DNA of 64,000 nt, taken from positions 2,976,001-3,040,000 of the forward strand of contig NZ_CP017755.1 of assembly GCF_001854325.1 (NCBI RefSeq). Reading direction: 5' to 3'. Within the stretch, counting starts at the first letter, position 1; the number at the start of each line of letters is the position of its first letter. Shown one piece after another: positions 52,812 through 61,624 of this stretch. The translations under genes and the position numbers were made by a program. Origin of the DNA: Cupriavidus malaysiensis (GTDB lineage Bacteria; Pseudomonadota; Gammaproteobacteria; Burkholderiales; Burkholderiaceae). The notes beneath the pieces are model-generated. The model ran no database searches, was not told the DNA's origin, and worked only from the letters and a program-made list of their open reading frames with translations.

Positions 52812-53318
52812 ATGCCTCTCGACGACGACCACGACGACCTCCGGTTCACCCTGGAACGCCTGCTCGCCCTGATCAACCTCGACGACCCGGCCGTCTGCGC
52901 CGACCAGCTCGCCACGCTCGAAACGCGGCTGGACGACGATCCCGATGCCACCGAGGGCGAGGCGCTGGCCGCGCTGATCAAGGAGGTGATCGACTGGGAA
53001 TCGGGCTTCTGCGTCGGCGCCGATGACACTGCCGGCTTCGTCGGCTGCATCGGCCACCTCTGCGCGCGCCTGGACTTCGAGCCGGACTGGGGCGTGGAAG
53101 ACCCCGAGGATCCCGCCCTGCTGGAGGACAACAGCGTGCCCGAGCTGATGGAGCTGGTCCATGCGCAGCTGCGCGTGGCCGGCTACACGCTATGGGCCTG
53201 GGACACCGGCGGCGACGCCTATGCCGGCTGGATCACACGCAGCGAGGACGATCCGGAGATGCTGGACGTGGCGCACAGGCTGGGCCTGCACGTGCACAGC
53301 GCCGACCGCGCCGGCTGA
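52812..53318 (+). CDS. Acidic protein of unknown function
   Basis: 168 residues from the ATG at 52812. It is strongly acidic (DDDHDDLRF, LDDDPDATEGE, EDPEDPALLEDN) and starts 95 bp after the ArsR-type gene. The C-terminal WAWDTGGDAYAGWITRSEDD, PEMLDVAHRLGL block resembles small conserved cytosolic proteins sometimes annotated DUF6630, which I cannot confirm. It has three cysteines but no metal motif, and no signal or membrane segment. Confidence 0.65.
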   Translation: MPLDDDHDDLRFTLERLLALINLDDPAVCADQLATLETRLDDDPDATEGEALAALIKEVIDWESGFCVGADDTAGFVGCIGHLCARLDFEPDWGVEDPEDPALLEDNSVPELMELVHAQLRVAGYTLWAWDTGGDAYAGWITRSEDDPEMLDVAHRLGLHVHSADRAG

Positions 53319-53352
53319 ACCAGAGCTGCACCAGGCCTGCATCGGGACCGGG

Positions 53353-54336
53353 TCAGGGCTGGAGCGCGGACGCGACACGCGGCGCGCCGTCCTCGTCGGG
53401 CAGGTCGCCCAGGCGGATGCCGGCCGCCGCGCCGCCGCGCGCATCGGGCACGCCCAGCGTCTCCTCCAGCACATCGAGGAAGGCGCGCACGCTGGCGGGC
53501 ATCAGTTTGCGGGCCGGCATCAGCACATAGACCTTGAGTTGCGAGGAGGTGTAGGCCGGCAGCAGGCGCACCAGCCGCCCCAGCTCGACCTCCTCTCCGG
53601 CAAAGCGCGAGGACAGGCGTGCCACGCCCAGCCCTTCGGTGGCGGCCTTGAGCCGCAACTCCGCATTGTGGGTGGCGACACGCGGCTGCACCGGCAGCCG
53701 CGCCACCTCCACGCCGTCATGCATCACTTCCCACTCGGTGTCGCCGGCATCGCCCAGGGTCGGCCAGCCGGCCAGGTCCTGCGGCACGCGCGGCAGCCCG
53801 CGCATGCGGATCAGGTCGGGCGAGGCGTAGAAGCAGCGCTCCACCAGCACCACGCGCTTGCTGGCGAAAGAGGAATCCGACAGTCCGGTGTGGGTCATGA
53901 CGAAGGCGAGGTCGTAACCCTGCTTGATCAGGTCGGGCTGGTCCCAGGTGACATCGACTTCGACGCGCAGCCCGGGATGCAGCTTGAGCAGGCGCAGCAG
54001 GCTGCCGGACAGGTGGGACGAGCCGACCTCGTAGGGCGTGGCGATGCGCAGGGTGCCGTTGACCTGCTCGCTGACCGAGACGGCCTCGGCGCTGATCTCG
54101 CGCAGCGCGCTGAAATGCGGCGCGACGCGTTCGTAGAGCTGCTGGCCGCGCTCGGTGATGCGCACGCGCCGGGTGGTGCGCTCGAACAGGCGCACGCCCA
54201 GTTCGGTCTCGAGCCGGGACACGGCGGCGCTGGCCGACGACTTGGGCACATCCGCCAGTTCCGCGCCGAGCGTGAAACTGCCGCCTTCCGCCACCCGGCA
54301 GAAGATCTCCCAGTCCTTCCAATCGATCGTCTTCAT
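53353..54336 (-). CDS. LysR-family transcriptional regulator
   Basis: 327 residues from the ATG at 54336; a TTG two codons upstream is in frame. The winged helix is at 5-65 (WEIFCRVAEGGSFTLGAELA, VPKSSASAAVSRLETELGVR, LFERTTRRVRITERG). The effector domain covers about 90-295 (GTLRIATPYEVGSSHLSGSL, LTFVMTHTG-like). Its layout resembles LysR proteins that control short-chain dehydrogenase or transport genes, but the divergent gene is a TetR regulator, so the target is unclear. Confidence 0.88.
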   Translation of the reverse strand: MKTIDWKDWEIFCRVAEGGSFTLGAELADVPKSSASAAVSRLETELGVRLFERTTRRVRITERGQQLYERVAPHFSALREISAEAVSVSEQVNGTLRIATPYEVGSSHLSGSLLRLLKLHPGLRVEVDVTWDQPDLIKQGYDLAFVMTHTGLSDSSFASKRVVLVERCFYASPDLIRMRGLPRVPQDLAGWPTLGDAGDTEWEVMHDGVEVARLPVQPRVATHNAELRLKAATEGLGVARLSSRFAGEEVELGRLVRLLPAYTSSQLKVYVLMPARKLMPASVRAFLDVLEETLGVPDARGGAAAGIRLGDLPDEDGAPRVASALQP

Positions 54337-54496
54337 TCGCAAGCCTCGCCACCTTCGCCCGCACCGGCGCTGGAAAGCGCGTCAGCTGCGGCCGGCCATT
54401 GTCCCACAGGGCGAACAATGCTGCAGCGCAGTGCCGCAAGCACGGCGGGCGGTGCCGGCGTACCGGCATCACTGCTACGGCATCCCCGCCTTTTCC

Positions 54497-54530
54497 TTGA
54501 CAATTTACACTGTATATTTACACTGTAAAT
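54497..54530 (+). promoter_or_regulatory. TetR-gene promoter with two overlapping palindromic operators
   Basis: TTGACA (54497-54502) and TACACT (54519-54524) are -35 and -10 candidates 16 bp apart. Two 15-bp palindromes follow: ATTTACACTGTATAT (54503-54517, imperfect) and ATTTACACTGTAAAT (54516-54530, perfect apart from its centre), shifted by 13 bp. They cover the spacer and -10, as expected for an autorepressing TetR regulator. The start codon is 58 bp further on. Confidence 0.75.
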
Positions 54531-54587
54531 AATCGTAGTGATACCGCGGGACCGGCCCGGCCGGAGCGCGCACATTCCTGGAATGCC

Positions 54588-55211
54588 ATGGCCAAGTCCC
54601 TGACCCAACCCGAGATCGATGCCTTCAAGGCACGCCTGTGCGAGGTGGCCGAGCGCCGCTTCGCCGAGGGCGGCGTGGCCAGCGTCAGCATGCGCCAGCT
54701 GGCCGAGGAACTGGGCTGCAGCCCGATGACGCCTTACCGCTACTTCCGCGACAAGGAGGACATCCTCGCCGCGGTGCGGGCGGCGGCCTTCGACCGCTTC
54801 GCCGACGCCATGGAAAACGCCGGCACCGGCATCGAAGACCCCATCGAGCGCGCGCGCGCCTCCGGCCGCGCCTACCTGGATTTCGCCTTCTCCCAGCCGA
54901 ACGCCTATCGGCTGATGTTCGACATGTCGCAGCCCGACGACGGCCGCTACCCGGAACTGCAGCGGGCCGGCGAGCGCGCCCGCCGCACCATGGGCGCCCA
55001 CCTGGAGATGCTGGCTGAACGCGGCCAGATCCATGGCGACCCGCAGGTGCTCAGCTACGTGGTCTGGGCGGCCGTGCACGGCCTGGTGGTACTGCACCTG
55101 GCCGGCAAGCTGCCGGAGTCCCCCGATTTCCGCACCATCCACGGCGAGATGATGCGGCTTCTCGTGCAAGGCATGCGCACGCCGCCGGCACCCGCCGGCG
55201 ACACGCCCTGA
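54588..55211 (+). CDS. TetR-family transcriptional regulator
   Basis: 207 residues from the ATG at 54588. The TetR HTH is at about 12-60 (RLCEVAERRFAEGGVASVSM, RQLAEELGCSPMTPYRYFRD, KEDILAAVR). The C-terminal domain (about 75-190) includes YLDFAFSQPNAYRLMFDMSQ, common in TetR_C-type ligand domains with a WHG-like motif (VVWAAVHGLVVLH). It precedes the carotenoid oxygenase gene by 59 bp, and the operators at 54503-54530 probably control both. Confidence 0.9.
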   Translation: MAKSLTQPEIDAFKARLCEVAERRFAEGGVASVSMRQLAEELGCSPMTPYRYFRDKEDILAAVRAAAFDRFADAMENAGTGIEDPIERARASGRAYLDFAFSQPNAYRLMFDMSQPDDGRYPELQRAGERARRTMGAHLEMLAERGQIHGDPQVLSYVVWAAVHGLVVLHLAGKLPESPDFRTIHGEMMRLLVQGMRTPPAPAGDTP

Positions 55212-55270
55212 CCAGCCCTGCCAAGCCACCGGCCGCGCCGAGCCGCCCCCACACACTGCAGGAGACATCG

Positions 55271-56686
55271 ATGAGCCAGCCCTTCCCGTCCGTCCCCTAC
55301 CTGACGGGCAACTTCGCCCCCATCCTGATGGAATGCGACGCGCCGGACCTGCCGGTCAGCGGCGAGCTGCCGCGCGCGCTGCGCGGCACGCTGTACCGCA
55401 ACGGCCCCAACCCGATGTTCGCGCCGCGCGACGACTTCTATCACTGGTTCATCGGCGACGGCATGGTGCATGCCTTCGAGATCGGCGACGGCCGCGCCAG
55501 CTACCGCAACCGCTGGGTCCGCACCGAGAAGCTGCGCCGCGAGCAGGCGGCCGGCTGCGCCCTGTTCGGCAGCTGGGGCAACCCGGCCACCACCGATGCC
55601 TCGGTGCAGGAAGTCGACGGGCAGGGCGTGGCCAACACCAACATCCTGTGGCACGGGGGCAAGCTGCTGGCGCTGGAGGAAGCGCATCCGCCGATCGCGC
55701 TCGACGCGCGCGAGCTGACCACGCTGGGTCCGCTGCGCTACGAGAGCGACCTCGGCGGCCACGCGCTCGGCAAGATGACGGCCCACCCGAAGATCGACCC
55801 GCGCACCGGCGAGATGGTGTTCTTCGCCTATGCGGCCGACGGCCCCTTCACGCCGTCCATGCTGTACGGCAAGCTCGACAGCGCCGGACACCTGACGCAC
55901 CTGGAGCGCTTGCTGGCGCCCTACCCGAGCATGGTGCACGACTTCATGGTGACGCAGCACTACGCGCTCTTCCCCATCCTGCCGCTGTCCGGCAGCATGG
56001 ACCGCGCCATGCGCGGCGAGCCGGCCTACGCCTGGGAACCGGACAGGGGCTCCCACATCGGCATCCTGCCGCGCAGCGGCGGCGCTGCGCGCATGCGCTG
56101 GTTCCGCAACGATGCCTGCTATGTGTTCCACGTGATGAATGCCTGGGAAGACGGCAGCAAGATCATCGCCGACGTGATGCAGTACGACAGTTCACCGCTG
56201 TTCAACCCCGGCGCCGGCCCGGCCGGCACCTCGGCGCGCCTGTGCCGCTGGACCTTCGACCTGGAAGGCAACAGCGACACCTTCACGCGCACCTGGCTGG
56301 ACGACCTGCCCGGCGAATTCCCGCGCTTCGACGAGCGCTTCGCCATGCAGCCCACCCGCCACGGCTATTTCGCCTGGCGCGGGCACGAGAGCACCGAGCG
56401 CAGCGTCTTCGACGGACTGGCCCACTTCGACGCCGTCACCGGGCAGCGCAGGACCTGGCTGCTGCCGGAGGGCGACGGCCTCTCCGAACCGGTCTTCGTG
56501 CCGCGCGCCGACGACGCGCCCGAGGGTGACGGCTGGCTGCTGGCGACGGTCTACCGGGGCGCCGACAAGCGCAGCGACCTGGCGGTCTTCGACGCCACCG
56601 ACATCGCGCGCGGTCCGGTGGCCCTGGTGCACCTCTCGCACCGGGTGCCATTCGGCTTCCACGGCAACTGGCGCAGCCACGGCTGA
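55271..56686 (+). CDS. Carotenoid oxygenase (RPE65/CCD) family protein
   Basis: 471 residues with AGGAGACATCG before the ATG. The seven-bladed propeller signature is present, with all four iron-binding His in context: GKMTAHPKIDPRTGEM, YPSMVHDFMVTQHYALFPIL, CYVFHVMNAWEDG, and PFGFHGNW at the C-terminus. Such enzymes cleave C=C bonds of carotenoids, apocarotenoids or lignostilbenes with O2. The substrate cannot be read from sequence. It lies directly after its TetR regulator. No signal peptide is evident. Confidence 0.92.
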   Translation: MSQPFPSVPYLTGNFAPILMECDAPDLPVSGELPRALRGTLYRNGPNPMFAPRDDFYHWFIGDGMVHAFEIGDGRASYRNRWVRTEKLRREQAAGCALFGSWGNPATTDASVQEVDGQGVANTNILWHGGKLLALEEAHPPIALDARELTTLGPLRYESDLGGHALGKMTAHPKIDPRTGEMVFFAYAADGPFTPSMLYGKLDSAGHLTHLERLLAPYPSMVHDFMVTQHYALFPILPLSGSMDRAMRGEPAYAWEPDRGSHIGILPRSGGAARMRWFRNDACYVFHVMNAWEDGSKIIADVMQYDSSPLFNPGAGPAGTSARLCRWTFDLEGNSDTFTRTWLDDLPGEFPRFDERFAMQPTRHGYFAWRGHESTERSVFDGLAHFDAVTGQRRTWLLPEGDGLSEPVFVPRADDAPEGDGWLLATVYRGADKRSDLAVFDATDIARGPVALVHLSHRVPFGFHGNWRSHG

Positions 56687-56746
56687 AGCCGGCTGTCCAC
56701 GTCTGCCGATGCACGGATCCCCGGACACAAGGACAAGGAGCACATC

Positions 56747-57379
56747 ATGGGCATGCTGACCGGCTTCGCGCCATTCATCGCCTTTTTCATCGCCATGCGC
56801 CTGGCCTCGCCGCTCGCCGGCCTGGGCGCGGCCTTCCTGGTCTCGCTGCTGCTGTGCGCGCGCATGCGGCGGCGCGGCGAATCGCTGAAGACGCTGGAGG
56901 TGGGCAGCCTGCTGCTGTTCGGCGCGCTGGCGGCCTATACCCTGGTACTGTCGCCGGCCTGGACAGTGGCGACCGTGCGGCTGGTGGTCGACAGCGGGCT
57001 GCTCGCCATCGTGGTCGTCTCGCTGGCGATCGGACGGCCGTTCACGCTGCAATATGCGCGCGAACGGGTACCGCGCGAATACTGGGACTCGCCGCGCTTC
57101 CTCGCCGTCAACCGCCATATCACGCTGGCCTGGGCCGTGGCGCTGGCGGTGATGGTAGCGGCCGACGCCGCCGCCGAATACGCCAGCGCGATCCCGCTGT
57201 GGATCGACATCGCCGCGACCATCCTGGCCTTCGCCGGCGCGGTGACCTTCACCATCCGCTACCCGCAGGCGGTACGGCGGGCGGCGATGGCACAACCAGC
57301 GCCGGCCCTCTCCCCCGGCCCCTCTCCCGCGAGCGGGAGAGGGGAGCAAACCGGCGCGATGCAAACGCCGTCGCGCTGA
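56747..57379 (+). CDS. Integral membrane protein with a repeat-derived C-terminal tail
   Basis: 210 residues, with AAGGAG before the ATG at 56747. About five membrane helices lie within the first 175 residues (FIAFFIAMRLASPLAGLGAA, VGSLLLFGALAAYTLVLS, and later LAWAVALAVMVAADAAA). The final 25 residues (PALSPGPSPASGRGEQ and on) are encoded by the first palindromic element at 57306-57346, so the original stop was probably lost or displaced by that insertion. The first 180 residues look like a small DUF-type membrane protein. It follows the carotenoid oxygenase by 60 bp. Confidence 0.7.
   Translation: MGMLTGFAPFIAFFIAMRLASPLAGLGAAFLVSLLLCARMRRRGESLKTLEVGSLLLFGALAAYTLVLSPAWTVATVRLVVDSGLLAIVVVSLAIGRPFTLQYARERVPREYWDSPRFLAVNRHITLAWAVALAVMVAADAAAEYASAIPLWIDIAATILAFAGAVTFTIRYPQAVRRAAMAQPAPALSPGPSPASGRGEQTGAMQTPSR
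57306..57346. repeat. REP-like palindromic element, copy 1 (inside a gene's 3' end)
   Basis: CCCCTCTCCCGC (57319-57330) and GCGGGAGAGGGG (57333-57344) are perfect 12-bp arms with a 2-nt loop. It is preceded by CCCTCTCCCCCGG. The motif recurs at 57599. It encodes the tail of the membrane protein above. Confidence 0.85.
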
Positions 57380-57439
57380 CTCAAGCCACAACGATGCACC
57401 AGCACCGCGGCCAAGCACGAGGTCTTCGAGGTCTTGGCT

Positions 57440-57476
57440 CCCTCTCCCCGCACGGGCAGAGGGTGGGGGAGAGGGG
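57440..57476. repeat. REP-like palindromic element, copy 2 (variant, reverse orientation)
   Basis: CCCTCTCCCC (57440-57449) pairs with GGGGAGAGGG (57467-57476) around an internal CACGGGCAGAGGGTG. It is related to the other two elements but with a longer loop and in the opposite sense. Confidence 0.7.
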
Positions 57477-57598
57477 TGGTTCAGCAAGGCGCCACATCCA
57501 ACGAAGCCGTCGGTGTGATCCGGCACGTGGGCATAGAGACGAAGCCGATGGTGTGATTCCACCCGTCACGACCAGCCAGCGCCTGCCCTCACCCCCGG

Positions 57599-57624
57599 CC
57601 CCTCTCCCGCAAGCGGGAGAGGGG
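57599..57624. repeat. REP-like palindromic element, copy 3
   Basis: CCCCTCTCCCGC (57599-57610) and GCGGGAGAGGGG (57613-57624) repeat the stem of copy 1 with loop AA. About 25 bp downstream of each copy are also similar (CAACC-GCGCG-TGC-AACGC), so the repeated unit is about 75 bp. The region 57380-57683 contains no gene; ACGAAGCC recurs at 57499, 57539 and 57660. Confidence 0.85.
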
Positions 57625-57683
57625 AGACAACCAGCGCGGTGCGAACGCTGCCGTACCGGACGAAGCCGCCGGCCAGCCCTCGC

Positions 57684-58769
57684 CTACTGCTCGAACAAAA
57701 TCACCGAACGCGCCAGTTCCCCGCGGCGCAGTTCGTCGAAGGCGTCGTTGATCTGCTCCAGCGGCATGCGCTGCGAGATCAGCTGGTCGAGCTTCAGCTT
57801 GCCCGAGAGGTAGAAGTCCACCAGGCGCGGCATGTCGACGGGAAAGCGGTTGGAGCCCATCATCGAGCCCTGGATGCGCTTCTCGGCGAGGAAGTCGGTG
57901 CCCTTGAGCTCGACCTTCTGGCCCGGCGGGATCATGCCGATCACGGTGGCGGTGCCGCCCCGGCGCAGCATGCCGAAGGCCTGCTCGGCGGTCTGCTTCA
58001 GGCCGATGGCTTCGAAGGCGTGGTGCACGCCGCCGCCGGTCAGGGCGCGCACGGCTTCCACCGCGTCGGTGGCGCCGGCGTCGACCACGTCGGTGGCGCC
58101 GAACTGGCGGGCCAGTTCGAGCTTGCCGGGCACGCGGTCGATGGCGATGATGCGGCCGGCGCCGGCAATGGCGGCGCCGTTGATGGTGGCCAGGCCGATG
58201 CCGCCGCAGCCGATCACGGCCACGGTCTCGCCCGGCTGCACCTTGGCGGTATGAACCACCGCGCCCACGCCGGTGGTGACAGCGCAGCCGATCAGCGCGG
58301 CACGGTCCAGCGGCATGTCGCGGCGGATCGCCACCAGCGCGTGCTCGTGGATCAGCATCTGCTCGGCGAAGGCGGACAGGTTCAGGAACTGGTTCATGTT
58401 CCCCTGCGGCGCGAGCAGGCGCGGCTCCTCGCCTTCGGCGCGCCTGGTATCGGGCGCCACGCACAGCGACAGGTGACCCGTCAGGCAGAACTCGCAGTGG
58501 CCGCAGAAGGCCGACAGGCAGGTGATGACGTGGTCGCCGGGCTTGACCGTGCGCACCAGCGAGCCGACCTGCTCGACCACGCCGGCCGCTTCGTGGCCCA
58601 GCACGGCCGGCAGCGCGGTCGGATAGGCGCCGTCGACGAAGTGCAGGTCGGAATGGCATACCCCGACCGCCGCGGTGCGGACCAGCACTTCGTGCGGTCC
58701 CGGCTTGGAGATGGCGACGTTTTCGATCACGAGAGGGGTCTTGGGCTGGTGCAGGACAGCGGCTTTCAT
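57684..58769 (-). CDS. Zinc-dependent alcohol dehydrogenase (class III-like MDR)
   Basis: 361 residues from the ATG at 58769, preceded by AGAGGAG. Catalytic zinc ligands are in AAVGVCHSDLHFVDGAYP (Cys) and GHEAAGVVEQVG (His-Glu). The structural zinc lobe is CLSAFCGHCEFCLTGHLSLC (four Cys). The Rossmann motif GCGGIGLATINGAAIAGA is near residue 190. The substrate is uncertain; S-hydroxymethylglutathione-type and aryl-alcohol-type enzymes are both possible. It is transcribed alone. Confidence 0.9.
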   Translation of the reverse strand: MKAAVLHQPKTPLVIENVAISKPGPHEVLVRTAAVGVCHSDLHFVDGAYPTALPAVLGHEAAGVVEQVGSLVRTVKPGDHVITCLSAFCGHCEFCLTGHLSLCVAPDTRRAEGEEPRLLAPQGNMNQFLNLSAFAEQMLIHEHALVAIRRDMPLDRAALIGCAVTTGVGAVVHTAKVQPGETVAVIGCGGIGLATINGAAIAGAGRIIAIDRVPGKLELARQFGATDVVDAGATDAVEAVRALTGGGVHHAFEAIGLKQTAEQAFGMLRRGGTATVIGMIPPGQKVELKGTDFLAEKRIQGSMMGSNRFPVDMPRLVDFYLSGKLKLDQLISQRMPLEQINDAFDELRRGELARSVILFEQ

Positions 58770-58883
58770 GCTTCTCCTCTGGGCTTCGCGTTGGGAAGGG
58801 CCGGCGCGCGGCGCGGGCACGAGGCACCACCATACCCCCGAAACGGGATTCGGTGAAGCGCCGCGCGGGTGGCCGAAGCCTGG

Positions 58884-60485
58884 CTACAGTTCGCGCTCTG
58901 CCGTCAGCAGGCGCAGCAGGTCCAGGCCGATCTGCTGCGGCACCGAGACGCCGGGTTCGCTGTCGTAGGTGACCAGCAGCCCATGCTCGCGCGTGGTCCA
59001 GGCCAGTGGTGGCGCGCTGTCCGGCGCGCTGTCCGGCGCGATGTCCGGCCCGCTCTCGGGCGGGCGCAGCTCCACCTTGTAGGCCATGTCGAGCAAGTTG
59101 GGATCCACGCCGCGCGCGATGTGCTCGCACAGCGCGGCGCTGTCGAGCACGATACCCATCTCGGTGTTCAGGCGCGCCGAGCGCATGTCGAGGTTCAGCG
59201 AGCCGACGAAGAGCAGGTGCTGGTCGACCATGTAACCCTTCGCGTGCAGGGTCGCGCGGCTCGAGCTGAACAGGCTGCGCGGCCCGCGCCCCTCCAGGTC
59301 GCCATAGGCGGAGGGCTTGAGCTCGTAGAGTTCCACCCCCGCCTCGAGCAAGGGCCGCCGGTACGGCGCGTACGCCGCGTGCACCGCCTTGATGTCGGTG
59401 GCGGCGAAGGAGTTGGTCAGGATCCGCACATGCACGCCGCGGCGTGCGATCGCCGCCAGCCATTCGGTACCGCCCTCGCCCGGCACGAAGTACGGCGACA
59501 CCAGGGCCAGGTCATGCCGGGCCCCTTCAAGCAGCTTGGCGAGCTGGTTGATGGCGTGGGTGGGATTGTCTTCCGCCGTGCGCAACACCTTGTCGGGGCG
59601 GTCGGCGATCACCGCGGCACGTCCGCTGAACACCGGCATGCGGCCGCGGCGGATACCGGCCGCCAGGCCGGAATCGAGCAGTTCCTGCACGTAGGGGCTG
59701 GTGCGGGCCTGGCGTCCGGCGGCGGCCAGGCGCCGGCGCACCTTGTCCAGTTCGTCCCCGCCCTGCCCGTCCTTGCCGAAATGGATCAGCGACGCCGCCG
59801 GATAGGCGGCCGCGCTGTTCCAGTAGTCGTCGAACACCGCCGACACCTGTGGCACCACGGGGCCGGCGGCGAGCAGGTCGAGGTCGCTGAAGTCCACCTG
59901 GGGGGCGGCGGCGAAGTAGGCATCGGACACATTGCGGCCACCGACGATGGCGAACTGGTTGTCGGCGATCATGGCCTTGTTGTGCATGCGGCGGTCCAGG
60001 CGATGGAAATCACCGATGAAATCCATCCAGCGCGCCCCGCGGTTGGCGAAGGGATTGAACAGCCGTACCTGGATGCGGGGGTGCGCATCCAGCGCAGCCA
60101 GCAGCGCGTCGTGTCCGTCGGTATGCAGGTCGTCCAGCAGCAGGCGCACGCGCACGCCGCGGTCGGCCGCGGCCAGCAGCTCGCCGATCAACGCGGTACC
60201 GGAGGCGTCGGCATCGAAGGCGTAGTACTGCAGGTCGAGCGTGCGGGTGGCGGCGCGCGCCAGCACCAGGCGCGCGGCCAGGGCATCGGGCCCGGACGCC
60301 ATCGGGTAGAACAGCGAATCGCCGGGATGCTCGGCCAGCTTGGGCGCCACCGCCTCGCCCAGCGGCGTGCCGGCGGTGGCGGCGTAGCCCAGGGCGTGGG
60401 AAGGCGTGCGCTGCACATCGCGGGGCAGGCTGGCGCAGGCAGCGAGGAGGAAGGTGGCGCACAGCACGGCAAGTCTGGCCGACAT
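58884..60485 (-). CDS. Phospholipase D-like lipoprotein (cardiolipin synthase-type)
   Basis: 533 residues from the ATG at 60485, with GGAGGA upstream. The lipobox is FLLAACAS (Cys17). Two HKD motifs are visible: HNKAMIADNQFAIVGGRN near 170 and LHAKGYMVDQHLLFVGSLNL near 405, both needed for a two-HKD phospholipase D. The C-terminus holds a short DSAPDSAPP repeat encoded by 12-bp units near 59015. It follows the MscS gene by 31 bp and is probably co-transcribed. The role is likely phospholipid remodelling in the envelope. Confidence 0.88.
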   Translation of the reverse strand: MSARLAVLCATFLLAACASLPRDVQRTPSHALGYAATAGTPLGEAVAPKLAEHPGDSLFYPMASGPDALAARLVLARAATRTLDLQYYAFDADASGTALIGELLAAADRGVRVRLLLDDLHTDGHDALLAALDAHPRIQVRLFNPFANRGARWMDFIGDFHRLDRRMHNKAMIADNQFAIVGGRNVSDAYFAAAPQVDFSDLDLLAAGPVVPQVSAVFDDYWNSAAAYPAASLIHFGKDGQGGDELDKVRRRLAAAGRQARTSPYVQELLDSGLAAGIRRGRMPVFSGRAAVIADRPDKVLRTAEDNPTHAINQLAKLLEGARHDLALVSPYFVPGEGGTEWLAAIARRGVHVRILTNSFAATDIKAVHAAYAPYRRPLLEAGVELYELKPSAYGDLEGRGPRSLFSSSRATLHAKGYMVDQHLLFVGSLNLDMRSARLNTEMGIVLDSAALCEHIARGVDPNLLDMAYKVELRPPESGPDIAPDSAPDSAPPLAWTTREHGLLVTYDSEPGVSVPQQIGLDLLRLLTAEREL

Positions 60486-60516
60486 GAGGAATCCTCCTTG
60501 CTGCGGCGCACCAGGA

Positions 60517-61395
60517 TCAGGGCACGGGATCCGGCGCGGCGGCCTGCGGGTTCGGTTCGCGCCTGCGCGGCACGCCAGGGTCTGGCGCTCCGTCGGCGCG
60601 GTGGAAGGCACGGATGATGTGCTGCGCCACGCGCACCCGCCCGATCACCGGCGCCGGGAAACGCAGCAGCGCGTCCATCCGGCCCGGTCCGGCCGGTTCG
60701 AACAGGACGCGCGGCTCGAACTGCGACAGGTCGACGAAATGCATGTCGCCATGATGGCGCAGGCTGCGCCCGGCCTCTTCCAGGAAGTCGGCGCACGCCA
60801 GCCGGCCGATGGCGACCAGGCGGGCTTCCACCGCCTCCGGGTCGGCCCCTTCGGCGAGCGGGAAGCGCACCTGGTCGAGTGTGTACTTGCCGGTCCGGGA
60901 ATGGTTGCGCACCGCCGTGGTCAGCAGCAGGCTGTTGGGAATCTGCACCGTGAAGCCGGTGTACTGGCGCGCCGAGCCGACCTCGACCAGGGTCGTGGTC
61001 AGCACGTCCTGGTCGATCACCTCGCCGCAATGGGGCCCGATCTCGACCAGGTCACCGAGCTGGAAGGGACGCGACATCATGCGCATGAACGCCCCCAGGA
61101 AGCACATCACGAGTTCCTTGCCGACCAGCAGGATGGCCGCCGCGAAGGCCGCCAAAGAGATCGCCACGCTCTTCAGCTCCGACACCCAGATGCCCAGCAG
61201 CAGCAGGAACACCACGGCCGCCACCAGGTTGCGGCTGGCCACGGTCCAGGCGCGATAGTTGTCGCGCGTGTCGGCCTGCTGGCGGCCGCGGAAGAAACGG
61301 TTGACCAGCTTGACGACGATCACGCCGCCCAGCACGATGAGCGCGCTCAGCAGTACATCGAACCACAGGTTTTCAGTCTTGATCGGAAGGTCCAT
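60517..61395 (-). CDS. MscS-family mechanosensitive channel protein
   Basis: 292 residues. N-terminal membrane helices (about 15-35, 60-85, 90-115) lead into the MscS beta domain: PFQLGDLVEIGPHCGEVIDQ, GFTVQIPNSLLLTTAVRNHS. The pore-lining helix has Ala/Gly packing (SVAISLAAFAAAILLVGKEL). It releases osmolytes under hypo-osmotic shock. The C-terminal 80 residues have lower similarity to E. coli MscS and may bind other partners. It is the first gene of a pair with the PLD-like lipoprotein. Confidence 0.9.
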   Translation of the reverse strand: MDLPIKTENLWFDVLLSALIVLGGVIVVKLVNRFFRGRQQADTRDNYRAWTVASRNLVAAVVFLLLLGIWVSELKSVAISLAAFAAAILLVGKELVMCFLGAFMRMMSRPFQLGDLVEIGPHCGEVIDQDVLTTTLVEVGSARQYTGFTVQIPNSLLLTTAVRNHSRTGKYTLDQVRFPLAEGADPEAVEARLVAIGRLACADFLEEAGRSLRHHGDMHFVDLSQFEPRVLFEPAGPGRMDALLRFPAPVIGRVRVAQHIIRAFHRADGAPDPGVPRRREPNPQAAAPDPVP

Positions 61396-61492
61396 TCGCT
61401 AGCCGGATGTTGCAGCGCCCACAAGCCGCGGCCAGGCCGCCGCGGTGGCGCACATTGTTGATTCTAGCGGCAGCGCGGCACCCCCGCGCGCT

Positions 61493-61520
61493 TTGCGCAC
61501 GACGCGTTTTCTCTTATGAT
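61493..61520 (+). promoter_or_regulatory. Candidate promoter of the amino-acid permease gene
   Basis: TTGCGC (61493-61498) and TATGAT (61515-61520) are separated by 16 bp. Transcription would start about 100 bp before the permease ATG. No operator is evident. MscS is divergent, and the whole gap is 229 bp. Confidence 0.45.
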
Positions 61521-61624
61521 GCCGCCCGACGTACCGGCCGGCAGGCACTGGCCGGCCCCCGACCGGCATCATCCGCACGGGCCGGCCCGCCGCGGGCGGC
61601 GCCCGGCCCAGAACACAAGGCCCA

